Part shown: in pieces, positions 9,989-22,022 of the stretch
How positions within the stretch are numbered: position 1 is the first letter of the stretch
Layout: each line of letters opens with the position of its first letter
Assembly: GCF_018780075.1 (NCBI RefSeq)
Contig: NZ_JADMKB010000147.1
Location: 1 to 64,000, forward strand
Source: Hydrogenophaga sp.
Lineage (GTDB): Bacteria > Pseudomonadota > Gammaproteobacteria > Burkholderiales > Burkholderiaceae_C
Length of the DNA: 64,000 bases
Reading direction: 5' to 3'
Made by a program: the position numbers and the translations under genes
The notes under the pieces: generated by a model
Told to the model about the DNA's origin: nothing
Seen by the model: only the letters and a program-made list of their open reading frames with translations
Database searches by the model: none

Positions 9989-11785
9989 ATGAACACCCTG
10001 CAAAACCCCGGCCAGCGCGGCCACCAGCGCCGTGCCCACTGGATGGCCTTGAGTGGCCTGCTGTGCCTCAGCTTGCTGGGTTCGCCGCTGATGGTGCTGG
10101 CCCAAGACAAGCCCGAGACGTCGTCCGAGGCCCCGGTGAACAACTCCGCTCTCAACGCACCTTTGTTTTACCAATTGCTGCTGGGCGAGCTCAACGTGGC
10201 GGCCGGGGAAGCGGGCGCGGCGTATTCGCTGATCCTGGACGCGGCGAGAAGGCAAGAAGACCCGCTGCTGTACCGGCGCGCCGTGGACATTGCGCTGGAG
10301 GCGCGCTCGGGCGAAGCCGCTCTGGCCGCCGCCCGGGCCTGGTCCCAGGCGATTCCCGCATCGACCGATGCTGATCGCTTTGAGCTTCAAATTCTGCTGG
10401 CGCTCAATCGGGTGTCCGAAACCGGGCCGGTGCTGCGCAAGCTGGTCGAGAGGGCCCCCGCCGCGAGTCGCAACGATGCCATCAACGGCATCCCGCAAAT
10501 TTATTCCCGGGTGCCAGACAAGGCGTTGGCATTGCAGGTGGTTCGTGAAGCCCTGGCGCCCTCATTGAAATCACCGGCCCATTCGGCGGCCGCCTGGACA
10601 ACGATCGGGTTCATGGAACTCGCAGACAACCAGTTGCCTCAAGCCCTGACCTCTGCGCGCAGCGGACATGCCGCCGAACCCGCTTCTCCCTTTCCGGCAC
10701 TGCTCGCGCTGGAGCTGATGGAGCGCGGCCAGAGCGCTGCCGAGGCCGTCGTGAGCGGACAGCTCACAGCGAGCCCGCCCACCGCAGGTGGTCCGCCCAT
10801 TGTGGCCATGGCCTATGCGCGCATCCTGTTTGACCTGCAGCGCAATGCCGAGGCCCTGGTTCAACTGGACCGACTGACCCGCCTGCAGCCCGAGGTCATG
10901 GAGCCCTGGCTGCTGCTGGCCACGCTGCAGGTGCAGGGCAACCGCCTGCCGGCCGCCACACAGTCGCTGCAGACCTACATGGGCCTGGCCCGACAGGCGG
11001 GCGACGAGCGCGCCGCGCGGGGCCTGACCCAGGCCTACTTGCTCATGGCCCAGATCGCTGAGAAGAAGAAGGATTTCGCCGCCGCCAACGCCTGGCTGGA
11101 TCGCATCGAAAACGCCGACGACATCATGGCGGCCCAGATGCGCAGAGCCTCGCTGCTGGCGCACCAGGGGCAAATGGCGAAGGCGCGGGCACTGTTGCGC
11201 AACCACACCGAACGCCGACCCGAAGATGCACGGCTGAAATTCGTGGCCGAAGCTCAGTTGTTGCGTGACTTCAAAGAATGGCAAAAGGCCTACGAGGTCT
11301 ACGACGAGGCCGTGACCCGCTTTCCCCAGGACAGCGACCTGATCTACGACCAAGCCATGATGGCCGAGAAGATCAACCAGATCGATTCGATGGAGCGGCT
11401 CTTTCGCCAGGTGATTGCGATCAAACCCGAGCACCACCACGCCTACAACGCACTGGGCTATTCGCTGGCCGACCGCAGCCTGCGACTGCCCGAGGCGAAA
11501 CAGTTGATCGAAAAGGCCGTGGCGTTGGCACCCGATGACCCCTACATCCAGGACAGCCTGGGATGGGTCGAGTTCCGCATGGGGAACACCGGTCGCGCTA
11601 CAGCGATCTTGCGGGACGCCTACACGAAGCGGCCGGACGCCGAGATCGCCGCCCATCTGGGTGAGGTGCTGTGGGCACAGGGGCAACGCGACGAAGCACT
11701 CAAGATCTGGCGGGAAGGCCTGCTGCTCGCCAGCGACAACGAAACCTTGCAAAGCACCCTGCAGCGCTTGCGCGTCAAACCATGA
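9989..11785 (+). CDS. Exported tetratricopeptide-repeat protein
   Basis: A 598-residue protein with an N-terminal signal sequence (hydrophobic segment LSGLLCLSLLGSPLMVLAQ around residues 20-39) followed by many degenerate TPR helices; the best repeats are in the C-terminal third, such as PEHHHAYNALGYSLADRS and DPYIQDSLGWVEFRMGN. It is divergent from mutM, and its stop overlaps the lolB start. Proteins of this type precede lolB-ispE in many Burkholderiales. A periplasmic scaffold is likely, perhaps linked to lipoprotein or outer-membrane traffic given lolB, but that is inference. Confidence 0.85.
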   Translation: MNTLQNPGQRGHQRRAHWMALSGLLCLSLLGSPLMVLAQDKPETSSEAPVNNSALNAPLFYQLLLGELNVAAGEAGAAYSLILDAARRQEDPLLYRRAVDIALEARSGEAALAAARAWSQAIPASTDADRFELQILLALNRVSETGPVLRKLVERAPAASRNDAINGIPQIYSRVPDKALALQVVREALAPSLKSPAHSAAAWTTIGFMELADNQLPQALTSARSGHAAEPASPFPALLALELMERGQSAAEAVVSGQLTASPPTAGGPPIVAMAYARILFDLQRNAEALVQLDRLTRLQPEVMEPWLLLATLQVQGNRLPAATQSLQTYMGLARQAGDERAARGLTQAYLLMAQIAEKKKDFAAANAWLDRIENADDIMAAQMRRASLLAHQGQMAKARALLRNHTERRPEDARLKFVAEAQLLRDFKEWQKAYEVYDEAVTRFPQDSDLIYDQAMMAEKINQIDSMERLFRQVIAIKPEHHHAYNALGYSLADRSLRLPEAKQLIEKAVALAPDDPYIQDSLGWVEFRMGNTGRATAILRDAYTKRPDAEIAAHLGEVLWAQGQRDEALKIWREGLLLASDNETLQSTLQRLRVKP

Positions 11786-12294
11786 TTCTGGCGACCGTAT
11801 GGCGCGCCCTGCGGCGCGGAAGCGCTGTGGGTGCGTGTGGCGCCGCCTTGCTGCTCGCCGCGTGTGCCACTCCCGCACCGACCACGCTGATCGATGGAGC
11901 ACCGTACTGGAGCGGCCGCCTGGCCCTCACCGTTGACAGCGATCCACCCCAGTCGTTTTCGGCGGGTTTTGATCTCCGTGGAACGCCCCAGACGGGTGAG
12001 CTGCAGCTCAACTCACCCCTGGGCACCGCGCTGGCCACCGTTCGCTGGACACCCGAAGGTGCGGAGCTGCTCCAAGGCGACACAATCACCCGGCGCCCGA
12101 CGCTGGACACCCTGACCACCGAGTTGGGCGGCCAAGCGTTGCCTGTGGCCGCCCTGTTCGCCTGGCTGCGCGGACACGGTGCTGAGATCAACGGCTGGCA
12201 GGCAGACCTCTCCCGCCAAGCCTCCGGGCGCATCGTCGCCAGGCGAACGCAGCCGCTCCCGACAGCCGAGTTGCGCATCGTGCTCCAACCATGA
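11782..12294 (+). CDS. lolB: Outer-membrane lipoprotein receptor LolB
   Basis: A 170-residue LolB-like lipoprotein. The signal peptide ends in the lipobox LLAAC, and the mature part has the LolB pattern WSGRLALTV, FDLRGTPQTGELQL and LFAWLRG. LolB accepts lipoproteins from LolA in the periplasm and inserts them into the outer membrane. The ATG overlaps the stop of the TPR gene and its own stop overlaps ispE (ATGA), so all three are translationally coupled. Confidence 0.9.
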   Translation: MILATVWRALRRGSAVGACGAALLLAACATPAPTTLIDGAPYWSGRLALTVDSDPPQSFSAGFDLRGTPQTGELQLNSPLGTALATVRWTPEGAELLQGDTITRRPTLDTLTTELGGQALPVAALFAWLRGHGAEINGWQADLSRQASGRIVARRTQPLPTAELRIVLQP

Positions 12295-13190
12295 CCTTGC
12301 CCCAGGCACCCTTGCGGCAATTGCTGAACGTTGCCGCGCCCGCGAAGCTCAATCTGTTTCTCCACGTCACGGGCCAGCGCCCCGACGGCTACCACCTGTT
12401 GCAGTCGGTGTTCATGCTGATTGACTGGTGCGACACCCTGCACTTCGATCTGCGCCCCGAAGGGGGCTTGAGTCGCGAGGACATGCAGCCCGGCAAACTG
12501 CCCCCCGAAGACCTGTGTCTGAGGGCCGCGAGGGCTTTGCAACAAGCCACTGGCTGCGACATGGGTGCGCACATCCGGCTCGACAAACGCATTCCGGCCG
12601 AGGCGGGCATGGGCGGCGGCTCGTCCAATGCGGCCACCTGCCTGATCGCGCTCAACCGCCTGTGGGGCCTGGGTTTGAAGCGCGCCGAGCTGGCCGCCAT
12701 CGGCCTTCGTCTGGGCGCCGATGTGCCTTTTTTCATTGGTGGCAGAAACGCCTGGGTCGAGGGCGTGGGAGAACAATTGACCCCCATCTCTTTGCCACCA
12801 GCCCGCTTCGTCGTGGTCAAACCGGCGACCGGAGCCTCCACCCAAGCCATTTTCAGTGCGCCGAATCTGCAACGGGCCACAAAAACTGCTACAATCCAAG
12901 GCTTTGCTGCAAACAACACACAGGGATTGTTGACTTGCGATCTCCAGGAACTCCTGGCGTTCGGTCACAACGATCTGCAACCCGTCGCTGAGGCCTTGTG
13001 CCCCGATGTGGTGGAGTGCTTGGATTGGCTTTCGGCTCGCGACCTGCGAGGCAGAATGACCGGATCGGGCACCGCGGTGTTTGCGCAAATGTTGCAGTCA
13101 GTGGATCTGTCCGGTGCGCCGGATGACTGGGTGGTCCACGAATGCAACAACATGGATGCACATCCATTGCTTGACTGGTGCACCGATTAG
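12291..13190 (+). CDS. ispE: 4-diphosphocytidyl-2-C-methyl-D-erythritol kinase IspE
   Basis: A 299-residue GHMP kinase of the MEP isoprenoid pathway that phosphorylates CDP-methylerythritol. The ATP-binding glycine-rich loop PAEAGMGGGSSNAAT and the N-terminal APAKLNLFLHV substrate segment are both present, as is the C-terminal MTGSGTAVFA motif. Coupled to lolB. The 3' part of the gene contains a promoter-like sequence that probably serves the downstream tRNA-Gln and prs (separate entry). Confidence 0.95.
   Translation: MTLPQAPLRQLLNVAAPAKLNLFLHVTGQRPDGYHLLQSVFMLIDWCDTLHFDLRPEGGLSREDMQPGKLPPEDLCLRAARALQQATGCDMGAHIRLDKRIPAEAGMGGGSSNAATCLIALNRLWGLGLKRAELAAIGLRLGADVPFFIGGRNAWVEGVGEQLTPISLPPARFVVVKPATGASTQAIFSAPNLQRATKTATIQGFAANNTQGLLTCDLQELLAFGHNDLQPVAEALCPDVVECLDWLSARDLRGRMTGSGTAVFAQMLQSVDLSGAPDDWVVHECNNMDAHPLLDWCTD
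12867..12895 (+). promoter_or_regulatory. Candidate promoter inside ispE for tRNA-Gln/prs
   Basis: Within ispE lies CTGCAA (12867-12872), a 17-base spacer, and an extended -10 box TGCTACAAT ending at 12895. The -10 matches consensus at five of six positions and carries the TG extension. Nothing equally good lies between ispE and tRNA-Gln. Prediction by eye only. Confidence 0.4.
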
Positions 13191-13283
13191 AATCGGAGCG
13201 CGCACCAGCCCGGTCAGTGAATGCGCAACCTGCGACATTTTTTGGGTCGTCTGTCCAGCGCAAGCTGCACAGGGGTCCTGAGT

Positions 13284-13360
13284 AGGGGAGTCGCCAAGTT
13301 GGTAAAGGCACTGGATTTTGATTCCAGCATGCGAGGGTTCGAGTCCTTCCTCCCCTGCCA
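13284..13360 (+). tRNA. tRNA-Gln (TTG)
   Basis: A 77-nucleotide tRNA with acceptor stem AGGGGAG/CTCCCCT, D-arm GCC/GGC, anticodon stem CTGGA/TCCAG enclosing TTTTGAT with anticodon TTG, T-loop TTCGAGT and encoded GCCA end. It lies between ispE and prs, a conserved arrangement in Burkholderiales. Confidence 0.96.
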
Positions 13361-13438
13361 CCATTTTTCATGAAACACACGCAGCGGCGATGCCGCTGCA
13401 CGGCCAGCGCCCTGGCCGTTGATACAGCTGGGAATACC

Positions 13439-14413
13439 ATGCAAGTTCAGCCCCCGGATTTCATGATCTTCACCGGCAATGCCAATCCCGTGCTGGCCGC
13501 GGAAATTGCGCAGCACCTGGGCACGCAGCTCGGCTCCGCCAATGTGGGCCGATTCTCCGATGGTGAAGTCACGGTTGAAATCACGCAAAACGTGCGCACC
13601 CGTGAAGTGTTCGTGATCCAGTCCACCTGTGCGCCGACCAATGAGAACCTGATGGAGCTCATCATCATGGTTGATGCGCTCAAACGCGCTTCGGCCTCGC
13701 GCATTTCGGCCGTGATCCCCTACTTCGGCTACGCCCGCCAGGACCGTCGCCCACGCTCTAGCCGCGTACCGATCACGGCCAAGGTGGTCGCCAACATGCT
13801 GCAGGCGGTTGGCGTCGATCGCGTCCTGACCATGGACTTGCACGCCGACCAGATCCAGGGGTTCTTCGACATTCCGGTCGACAACATCTACGCCTCTCCC
13901 GTGCTGCTCGGCGACCTGCGCGCCAAGAACTACACCGACTTGCTGGTCGTTTCTCCCGACGTGGGCGGCGTGGTACGCGCGCGCGCACTGGCCAAGCAGC
14001 TGAACTGCGACATGGCCATCATCGACAAGCGCCGCCCCAAGGCCAACGTCTCCGAAGTGATGCACGTGATCGGCGACATCGAAGGCCGCAACTGCGTGAT
14101 CATGGACGACATGATCGACACCGCCGGCACGCTCGTGAAAGCCGCCGAAGTGCTGAAAGAACGTGGCGCCAAGAGTGTTTACGCCTACTGCACGCACCCG
14201 ATCTTCTCTGGCCCGGCCATCGAGCGCATTGCCAAAGGCAACGCACTCGACGAAGTGGTCGTGACCAACACCATTCCCCTGTCGCAAGCCGCCCAGGCCT
14301 GCGCCAAGATCCGCCAGCTCTCCGTGGCACCGCTGATGGCCGAAACCATCGCGCGCATTGCCTCGGGTGAGTCGGTCATGAGTTTGTTTGCCGATCAGGA
14401 CAACCTTTTCTAA
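13439..14413 (+). CDS. prs: Ribose-phosphate pyrophosphokinase
   Basis: A 324-residue PRPP synthetase, which transfers pyrophosphate from ATP to ribose 5-phosphate for nucleotide, histidine and tryptophan synthesis. It has the conserved [18 protein letters not shown]-binding loop, the [11 protein letters not shown] segment and the PRPP-binding signature [14 protein letters not shown] start at [17 protein letters not shown]; 23 extra upstream codons in frame look like non-coding leader. A strong terminator follows. Confidence 0.96.
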   Translation: MQVQPPDFMIFTGNANPVLAAEIAQHLGTQLGSANVGRFSDGEVTVEITQNVRTREVFVIQSTCAPTNENLMELIIMVDALKRASASRISAVIPYFGYARQDRRPRSSRVPITAKVVANMLQAVGVDRVLTMDLHADQIQGFFDIPVDNIYASPVLLGDLRAKNYTDLLVVSPDVGGVVRARALAKQLNCDMAIIDKRRPKANVSEVMHVIGDIEGRNCVIMDDMIDTAGTLVKAAEVLKERGAKSVYAYCTHPIFSGPAIERIAKGNALDEVVVTNTIPLSQAAQACAKIRQLSVAPLMAETIARIASGESVMSLFADQDNLF

Positions 14414-14435
14414 GGCCTGAACGCAACAAAAAGCG

Positions 14436-14470
14436 GGCCGCCCTGCGCATTGAAAGCAGGCGGCCTTTTT
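14436..14470 (+). terminator. Intrinsic terminator after prs
   Basis: Hairpin with arms GGCCGCCCTGC and GCAGGCGGCC (one bulged base) followed directly by TTTTT. Confidence 0.85.
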
Positions 14471-14516
14471 CAACCCGAGGCGTTCTGGTCGCGGAACCCC
14501 TCAACAGGAGTCAGTC

Positions 14517-15143
14517 ATGCAATTTGTCGCTTTTGAGCGCGCCAAGCAGGGTACGGGTGCGAGCCGCCGTCTGCGCATCACCGGTCGCGCGCCCGGTATC
14601 GTTTTTGGTGGTGAAGCCAAGGCCGAGATGATCGAACTCGATCACAACGCCCTGTGGCACGCGCTGAAGAAAGAGTCCTTCCACGCCTCCATCCTCGACA
14701 TGGAACTCGCTGGCAAGGTCCAGAAGGTGTTGCTGCGCGACGTGCAGTACCACCCCTACAAGCCGCAAGTCCTTCACATCGACTTCCAGCGCGTGGACGA
14801 CAAGACCCGCCTGCACAAGAAGGTGCCGCTGCACTTCGTGGGTGCCGAAGAGTCGCCCGCGGTCAAGGTCGACAAGTGCGTGGTCAGCCACGTCATGACC
14901 GAGATCGAAATCGAGTGCCTGGCCACCCAGCTGCCCGAACACATCACGGTGGACCTGAGCAAAGCCACGACGGGCGCTGCCATCCACACCGGTGACCTCG
15001 AGCTGCCCAAGGGCATCAAGCTGGTTCTGCACGGCCGCAGCAACCTGACCCTGGCCACCATGGTGGCTCCGATTGCCGAAGTGGTTGCCGCTCCCGTGGT
15101 TGCAGCCGTCGACGACAAGAAGAAGGGCAAGGGCAAGAAGTAA
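14517..15143 (+). CDS. rplY: 50S ribosomal protein L25/general stress protein Ctc
   Basis: A 208-residue two-domain L25 of the long TL5/CTC type that binds 5S rRNA. The N-terminal domain runs from [20 protein letters not shown], and the C-terminal beta domain continues to about residue 180, ending in a Lys/Gly-rich tail ([10 protein letters not shown]). An AGGAG ribosome site lies just upstream. It sits between two clear terminators, so it is transcribed alone, in the usual prs-rplY-pth order. Confidence 0.95.
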   Translation: MQFVAFERAKQGTGASRRLRITGRAPGIVFGGEAKAEMIELDHNALWHALKKESFHASILDMELAGKVQKVLLRDVQYHPYKPQVLHIDFQRVDDKTRLHKKVPLHFVGAEESPAVKVDKCVVSHVMTEIEIECLATQLPEHITVDLSKATTGAAIHTGDLELPKGIKLVLHGRSNLTLATMVAPIAEVVAAPVVAAVDDKKKGKGKK

Positions 15144-15166
15144 GCACCACGCTCTTCTCGCTGCTC

Positions 15167-15195
15167 AAAACGGCTCGCTTCGGCGGGCCGTTTTC
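15167..15195 (+). terminator. Intrinsic terminator after rplY
   Basis: Arms AAAACGGCTCGC and GCGGGCCGTTTT around a TTCG tetraloop, ending in TTTTC. The A-rich left arm may allow termination from both directions. Confidence 0.85.
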
Positions 15196-15221
15196 ATTTC
15201 AGCCCTTGAGATAATCCACCC

Positions 15222-16688
<1,467 letters not shown>

Positions 16689-16711
16689 GGCGGAATTATG
16701 CGCGAGCGCTC

Positions 16712-17314
16712 TCACTGCGCGGGCAACAACCGCAGCAGGTGAAAGGCCACCGCACCCGCCTGGCCTTCCCGGTGCACCTGCAAGCCCAGTTGGGCCAGTT
16801 CGTCGCCGCTCCATGCGCGCGGCGCTTCAAGGTAGATGAAGCCTTCATCACGGACACACTGACGCGCCGCACGCAGCGCCGAGAGGTACAGCTCGGCATT
16901 GCCCTCGCCGAACGGCGGATCGAGAAACACCAGGTCCAGCCCTTGTCCACGGCGTTGCAGCAAGGCCGCGACGCCGTCGCCCCGCTCCACGCGCACCGTG
17001 TCGGCCTTGAGCCGTTCCCGGACCGCGTTGAGCCCACGCGCCAGCACCGGGTCCTGCTCCACCAGCACCACCTCGGTCGCCCCGCGCGAAGCGGCCTCCA
17101 GACCGAGCGCGCCGGTGCCCGCAAAGGCGTCGAGACACCGGAAACCGCGCAAGTCCTGCCCCAGCCAGTTGAACAGCGTCTCACGCACCCGCGCCGGTGT
17201 GGGCCGCAAACCGGGCCGGTCGGCCACCGGCAGCTTGCTCCGCTTCCAGAGGCCACCAATGATGCGGACCTCGTGGGGGGCGTTGACCGTGGGGCGGGGA
17301 GCGGGTTTTTTCAT
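16712..17314 (-). CDS. rsmD: 16S rRNA (guanine(966)-N(2))-methyltransferase RsmD
   Basis: A 200-residue SAM-dependent methyltransferase. The SAM site CLDAFAGTGALGLEAASRG and the catalytic DPPF motif (LVFLDPPFGEG) identify RsmD, which methylates G966 of 16S rRNA. The N-terminal VRIIGGLWKRSKL segment is also characteristic. coaD follows 23 bases downstream; the M16 peptidase gene ends 155 bases upstream. Confidence 0.94.
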   Translation of the reverse strand: MKKPAPRPTVNAPHEVRIIGGLWKRSKLPVADRPGLRPTPARVRETLFNWLGQDLRGFRCLDAFAGTGALGLEAASRGATEVVLVEQDPVLARGLNAVRERLKADTVRVERGDGVAALLQRRGQGLDLVFLDPPFGEGNAELYLSALRAARQCVRDEGFIYLEAPRAWSGDELAQLGLQVHREGQAGAVAFHLLRLLPAQ

Positions 17315-17469
17315 GCCCTGAGCTTAACAAGCCGGTGTGGTGCGGACACTCGATGCGCGGCGGGTATGGTCATCATCCGGAGCGAAATGCGCCGGCCCAG
17401 GATGCGGCGGCACCGGCTGCTTGCCAGGCCGCCGCCCCTTGAAGGGGTCGCGCGCAGTGCGGCAGGGGG

Positions 17470-18828
17470 CTATCGCGCTCCGCCCACGACCACCGTCACC
17501 ATCCGGTCTGGCTGCAGCACGCGGGCGAATGCCCGGCGGATGTCGGCCACGGTCACCGACTGGACGCGCGCGGTCCAGGTATCCAGGTAGTCCAGCGGCA
17601 GACCGTTCCAGGCGATGTTGGCCACGTTGTCCAGCAGCTTGCGGTTGCTGTCGATGCGCAACGCAAAACCGTTGACGAGGTAGTCCTTGGCGGCCTGCAG
17701 TTCGGCGTCGGTCGGTCCTTCGTCGACGAAACGCTTCACCACCTCACGGGCCACCCCCAGCGCCTGCTCGGCCTGGTCGGGTCGCGTGGTCAACCCGACC
17801 TGAAAGGTGCCCCCGTGCAGGCCCGGTGAAAAGTAGCTGTAGGCGCTGTAGCTCAAGCCCCGTTTCTCGCGCACCTCGGTCGTCAGGCGCGAGACGAAAC
17901 CGCCACCACCCAGGATGTAGTTGCCCACAAACAGCGGGAAGAAGTCGGGATCATTGCGGCGGTGGCCGGGTTGTCCCACCAGCACCTGGGCCTGTGCGGC
18001 GTCGAAGGGCAGCCGCCGCTCCACGGCTTGCGCCAGCGGCACCACTGGCGTCACCCTGGACAGCGGTTCGCAGCCGTTGGTCGCGAGCGCCGCCATGAAC
18101 CGGTCCACGATGCGCTCGGCGGTCGCGCGGTCGATGGCCCCGACCAGGCTGACCTGCGCCCGGCAGGCGGCGGCATGGCGCCGGTAGAAGGCGCGCATGT
18201 GATCCACGGTGATCGTGCCCACGGTGGTGGCGGTGACTTCGCGACCGTAGGGGTGATCCCGGTACACCGCCTGCGAAAAAGCGCGACCCGCGTGCGTGCC
18301 CGGGCGCGTTTCGGCCTCCTTCATCGAAGCCAGCCAGCGCTGGCGTTCGCGCTGCCAGATGGCGTCGGGCCAGGCCGGCGCGGCCAGTTGCCGGGCCGCA
18401 AGCGCCACCGCGCCCTCCAGCAGGTCGGGCTCGGTCAGGCTGCGCAGCGACACGCTGAGCCGGTCTCCACCGGCCTGCGCCCCCATCTGGGCGCCCAGGT
18501 CCACCCAGGCCTCGCTCAGCTGGTTCTCGTCGAGCGCGGGCTGGCCCTGGTGCGCCGCCACACCGGCGGACATCAGCGACGCCGTGGCACTGGCCAGTCC
18601 TGCCCGGGACGGCGGGTCGCGCAGGGACCCGCCGTCCATGTCGATCTGCACGTCGAGCATGGGGATCGCGGGGCTGGCCACGAGGTAGACACGAGCACCG
18701 CTGGCGTGCGTCCAGTGCTGGATGGGGATGGCCGCCTGGGCGGGCAACGCCACGGCGAGCCCCCCGAGGACCACAAGAAACCAGCGAACGCTGGCCGCAA
18801 GAGAGGTGTGCAACATGGTCACTTTCAA
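17470..18828 (-). CDS. M16-family peptidase-like protein, inactive-type subunit
   Basis: A 452-residue exported M16 homologue with an N-terminal signal peptide (WFLVVLGGLAVALPAQAA). It lacks the HxxEH zinc motif but keeps the C-terminal GGGGFVSRLTTEVREKRGLSYSAYS region with the Arg/Tyr pair that helps substrate binding in the non-catalytic partner. It follows the active M16 gene with an ATGA overlap. By analogy with two-gene M16B systems, the two probably form a heterodimeric periplasmic peptidase; substrate unknown. Confidence 0.88.
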   Translation of the reverse strand: MKVTMLHTSLAASVRWFLVVLGGLAVALPAQAAIPIQHWTHASGARVYLVASPAIPMLDVQIDMDGGSLRDPPSRAGLASATASLMSAGVAAHQGQPALDENQLSEAWVDLGAQMGAQAGGDRLSVSLRSLTEPDLLEGAVALAARQLAAPAWPDAIWQRERQRWLASMKEAETRPGTHAGRAFSQAVYRDHPYGREVTATTVGTITVDHMRAFYRRHAAACRAQVSLVGAIDRATAERIVDRFMAALATNGCEPLSRVTPVVPLAQAVERRLPFDAAQAQVLVGQPGHRRNDPDFFPLFVGNYILGGGGFVSRLTTEVREKRGLSYSAYSYFSPGLHGGTFQVGLTTRPDQAEQALGVAREVVKRFVDEGPTDAELQAAKDYLVNGFALRIDSNRKLLDNVANIAWNGLPLDYLDTWTARVQSVTVADIRRAFARVLQPDRMVTVVVGGAR

Positions 18829-20261
18829 TGCCGTCCCAACACCGGGCGCGGGCCGACGGGTGCCGCGGGCGTGCGGCGCGTGGGATCGGGCACGAGCACC
18901 GCCGTGCTCAGGCGGTCGTCCGAAAAGTGGCGCTGGGCCACAGAGCGCACCTGCTCGGCCGTGACCGCACGCAGCTGCGCCATCAGGCGTTCACCGCTCT
19001 GGATGTCCATGCCGTTGACCCAGTAGGTGCCGAGCTCCTGCGCCTGGTTGACGACCGAGTCGAGCTTGTAGATCTCGCCGGCCGCCCACTGGGTCTTGAC
19101 CCGCCGCAGCTCGGTGTCGCTGATGCCGTCGCGGGCCACGCGCGCCACCTCCGCCTGCAGGGCCTGGATCGCCGTGTCGGCGCTCACGCCCGCCGCGGGC
19201 ACGGCGGTGAGAGAGAACTGCGCCGGGCCGCGCCCCAGCAGGCCGTACGACGCACTGGCGCTGTCGGCCACGCGCGGTCCCTTTTCACCCTGCACCAGGG
19301 CCCGGTCCATCCGAGCGCCGCCGTAGCCGTCGAGCACGGCGGACAGCACCGCCAGCGCCAACGCATCCTGGCTCGCCGGGTCCTGCGCCAGCGGGTCCCG
19401 CAGGCCGGGCACCGGGTACGCCAGCGCGACCAGGGCCTGCTCGGTCGCCGCGCGGTACTCCATGCGGCGGGGGCCCACCTGCTCGGGCTCCAGGCGCGGC
19501 TTGCGCGAAGGCACCGGGCGGGCGGCGATGCCCCCGTAAATCGTCTCGGCCTGGGCACGCACCTGCGCCACGTCGACGTCACCCACGATCACCACCGCCG
19601 CGTTGCCGGGCACGTACCAGCGCTGGTGGAAGTCGCGCACATCCTGCGGCGTCATTGCGTCGAGATCGCTCATCCAGCCGATCACCGGCCGCCGGTAAGG
19701 GCTGGCGAGGTAGGACATGGCGTTGAAGGCCTCGAACATGCGGCCGCGCGGCGACTCCTCGGTGCGCTGGCGCCGCTCTTCCTTGATGACTTCGATCTCG
19801 CGCTTGAACTCGTCGTCTTCCCAGCGGTTGTGGGCAAAACGGTCGGCCTCCAGGCGCATCACCGCCTCCAGGTGCTGTGCCGGCACCTGCTGGTGGTAGG
19901 CCGTGTTGTCGCGGCTGGTGAAGGCGTTCTCGCGCCCGCCCAGCGCGGCCACGCGGCGCGAAAACTCCCCGGGCTTCAGGCTGGGCGTGCCCTTGAACAT
20001 CATGTGTTCCAGCGCATGGGCCACGCCCGTGGTGCCGTCCACCTCGTCCATGGACCCCACGCGCACCCACAGCATGTGCACCACCGTCGGTGCCCGCCGG
20101 TCGGGCTTGACGATCAGGGTCATGCCGTTGGACAGCGTGAAGGATTGCGCCTGCTCCGCGGCGGGCGCCGCCACCGCCGGGCCCCACCCCATCCAGGCAG
20201 CAATGCCAACGATCCAAACAGCACGGAACCAGGTCGAGAGGGTGGGCAAGAGGCGTTTCAT
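18825..20261 (-). CDS. M16-family zinc peptidase, catalytic subunit
   Basis: A 478-residue M16 (pitrilysin-like) metallopeptidase with an N-terminal hydrophobic export signal (residues about 12-32, ending AVAAPAAEQ). The inverted zinc motif HALEH and the downstream Glu in REIEVIKEERR are intact. Start at MKRLLPTLSTWF; the open frame upstream overlaps ftsY sequence and is not coding. It is divergent from ftsY with only 29 bases between start codons and coupled to the inactive-type partner. Confidence 0.92.
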   Translation of the reverse strand: MKRLLPTLSTWFRAVWIVGIAAWMGWGPAVAAPAAEQAQSFTLSNGMTLIVKPDRRAPTVVHMLWVRVGSMDEVDGTTGVAHALEHMMFKGTPSLKPGEFSRRVAALGGRENAFTSRDNTAYHQQVPAQHLEAVMRLEADRFAHNRWEDDEFKREIEVIKEERRQRTEESPRGRMFEAFNAMSYLASPYRRPVIGWMSDLDAMTPQDVRDFHQRWYVPGNAAVVIVGDVDVAQVRAQAETIYGGIAARPVPSRKPRLEPEQVGPRRMEYRAATEQALVALAYPVPGLRDPLAQDPASQDALALAVLSAVLDGYGGARMDRALVQGEKGPRVADSASASYGLLGRGPAQFSLTAVPAAGVSADTAIQALQAEVARVARDGISDTELRRVKTQWAAGEIYKLDSVVNQAQELGTYWVNGMDIQSGERLMAQLRAVTAEQVRSVAQRHFSDDRLSTAVLVPDPTRRTPAAPVGPRPVLGRH

Positions 20262-20290
20262 AGAATGTGGTGGACTCCAAAGATTGAAAC

Positions 20291-21313
<1,023 letters not shown>

Positions 21314-21703
21314 CACCGGCCGGGCCCGGGCGGCCCTCTCGTGCACGCCACACCCGCGCGGGGCAACATGGCGCCTTCGGGTCGTCGGCTCAGGCCCCGG
21401 GCCACCGCCTCCGCATGGCGCTCGAAGCCTGTCATTCACACGCAGACCAACACGAACCTGGCTCCAGGCGACAGGACGGGGTGGCGTGCGAGCGGCCGAT
21501 CACCCACAGCGGGAACCGGGTCACCCGGCCGTGGGCACGTTCCGGCAGCGGCCCGAGCCCGCACCGCCGAACGGCAGCGACACCGGTCATCATTTTTTGA
21601 ATGCCGCTGTAAGAAGCGCGCCCCTGGCCAGACCCACCTTCAACCGCCAGGCACTGCCGTCGCAGACCGGTGGTTTCAACCCACCTCAACAGGAGCCACT
21701 GAA
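21314..21703 (+). other. Leader region upstream of bufferin operon
   Basis: 390 bases without a supported gene between ftsY and the DUF2282 gene. It must hold the promoter of the downstream operon. A TGTAAGAAGCG segment around 21608 is a possible ECF sigma-factor -35 element, since related operons are often ECF-controlled, but I cannot define a matching -10. AGGAG sits eight bases before the bufferin start. Confidence 0.35.
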
Positions 21704-21985
21704 ATGAACCAACGCACCATGATCACCGCCGCCGCCACCTCGCTGATGTCCCTCGCCCTGCTGTCTTCGCCCGTGATGGCGCAGAACGCCGCCAAGGAAA
21801 AATGCTTCGGCATCGCCAAGGCCGGCCAGAACGACTGCGCCAACCTCTCGGGCTCGCATTCGTGTGCCGGCCAGGCCAAGGTGGACAACGAAAAAGGCGA
21901 ATGGAAGTACGTCGCGGCCGGCACCTGCAAGACCATGAACGGCATGAGCATGGACGAAGCCAAGATGGGCATGAAGACATCCTGA
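21704..21985 (+). CDS. bufA: DUF2282 bufferin-type precursor peptide
   Basis: A 93-residue small exported protein. A signal peptide (residues 1-26, cleavage after VMA) precedes a Cys-containing mature part with cysteines at 34, 45, 54 and 75 in the pattern KCFG, NDCA, HSCAG and GTC. This matches DUF2282, now called bufferins: ribosomally made peptides whose cysteines are modified by a DUF692 enzyme so that they bind copper in the periplasm. The next three genes are the usual partners. Function is inferred from the family and operon order. Confidence 0.88.
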   Translation: MNQRTMITAAATSLMSLALLSSPVMAQNAAKEKCFGIAKAGQNDCANLSGSHSCAGQAKVDNEKGEWKYVAAGTCKTMNGMSMDEAKMGMKTS

Positions 21986-22022
21986 TCTGCGCCGCTTTGT
22001 TCGCTCGGACAAGACCGCCACC

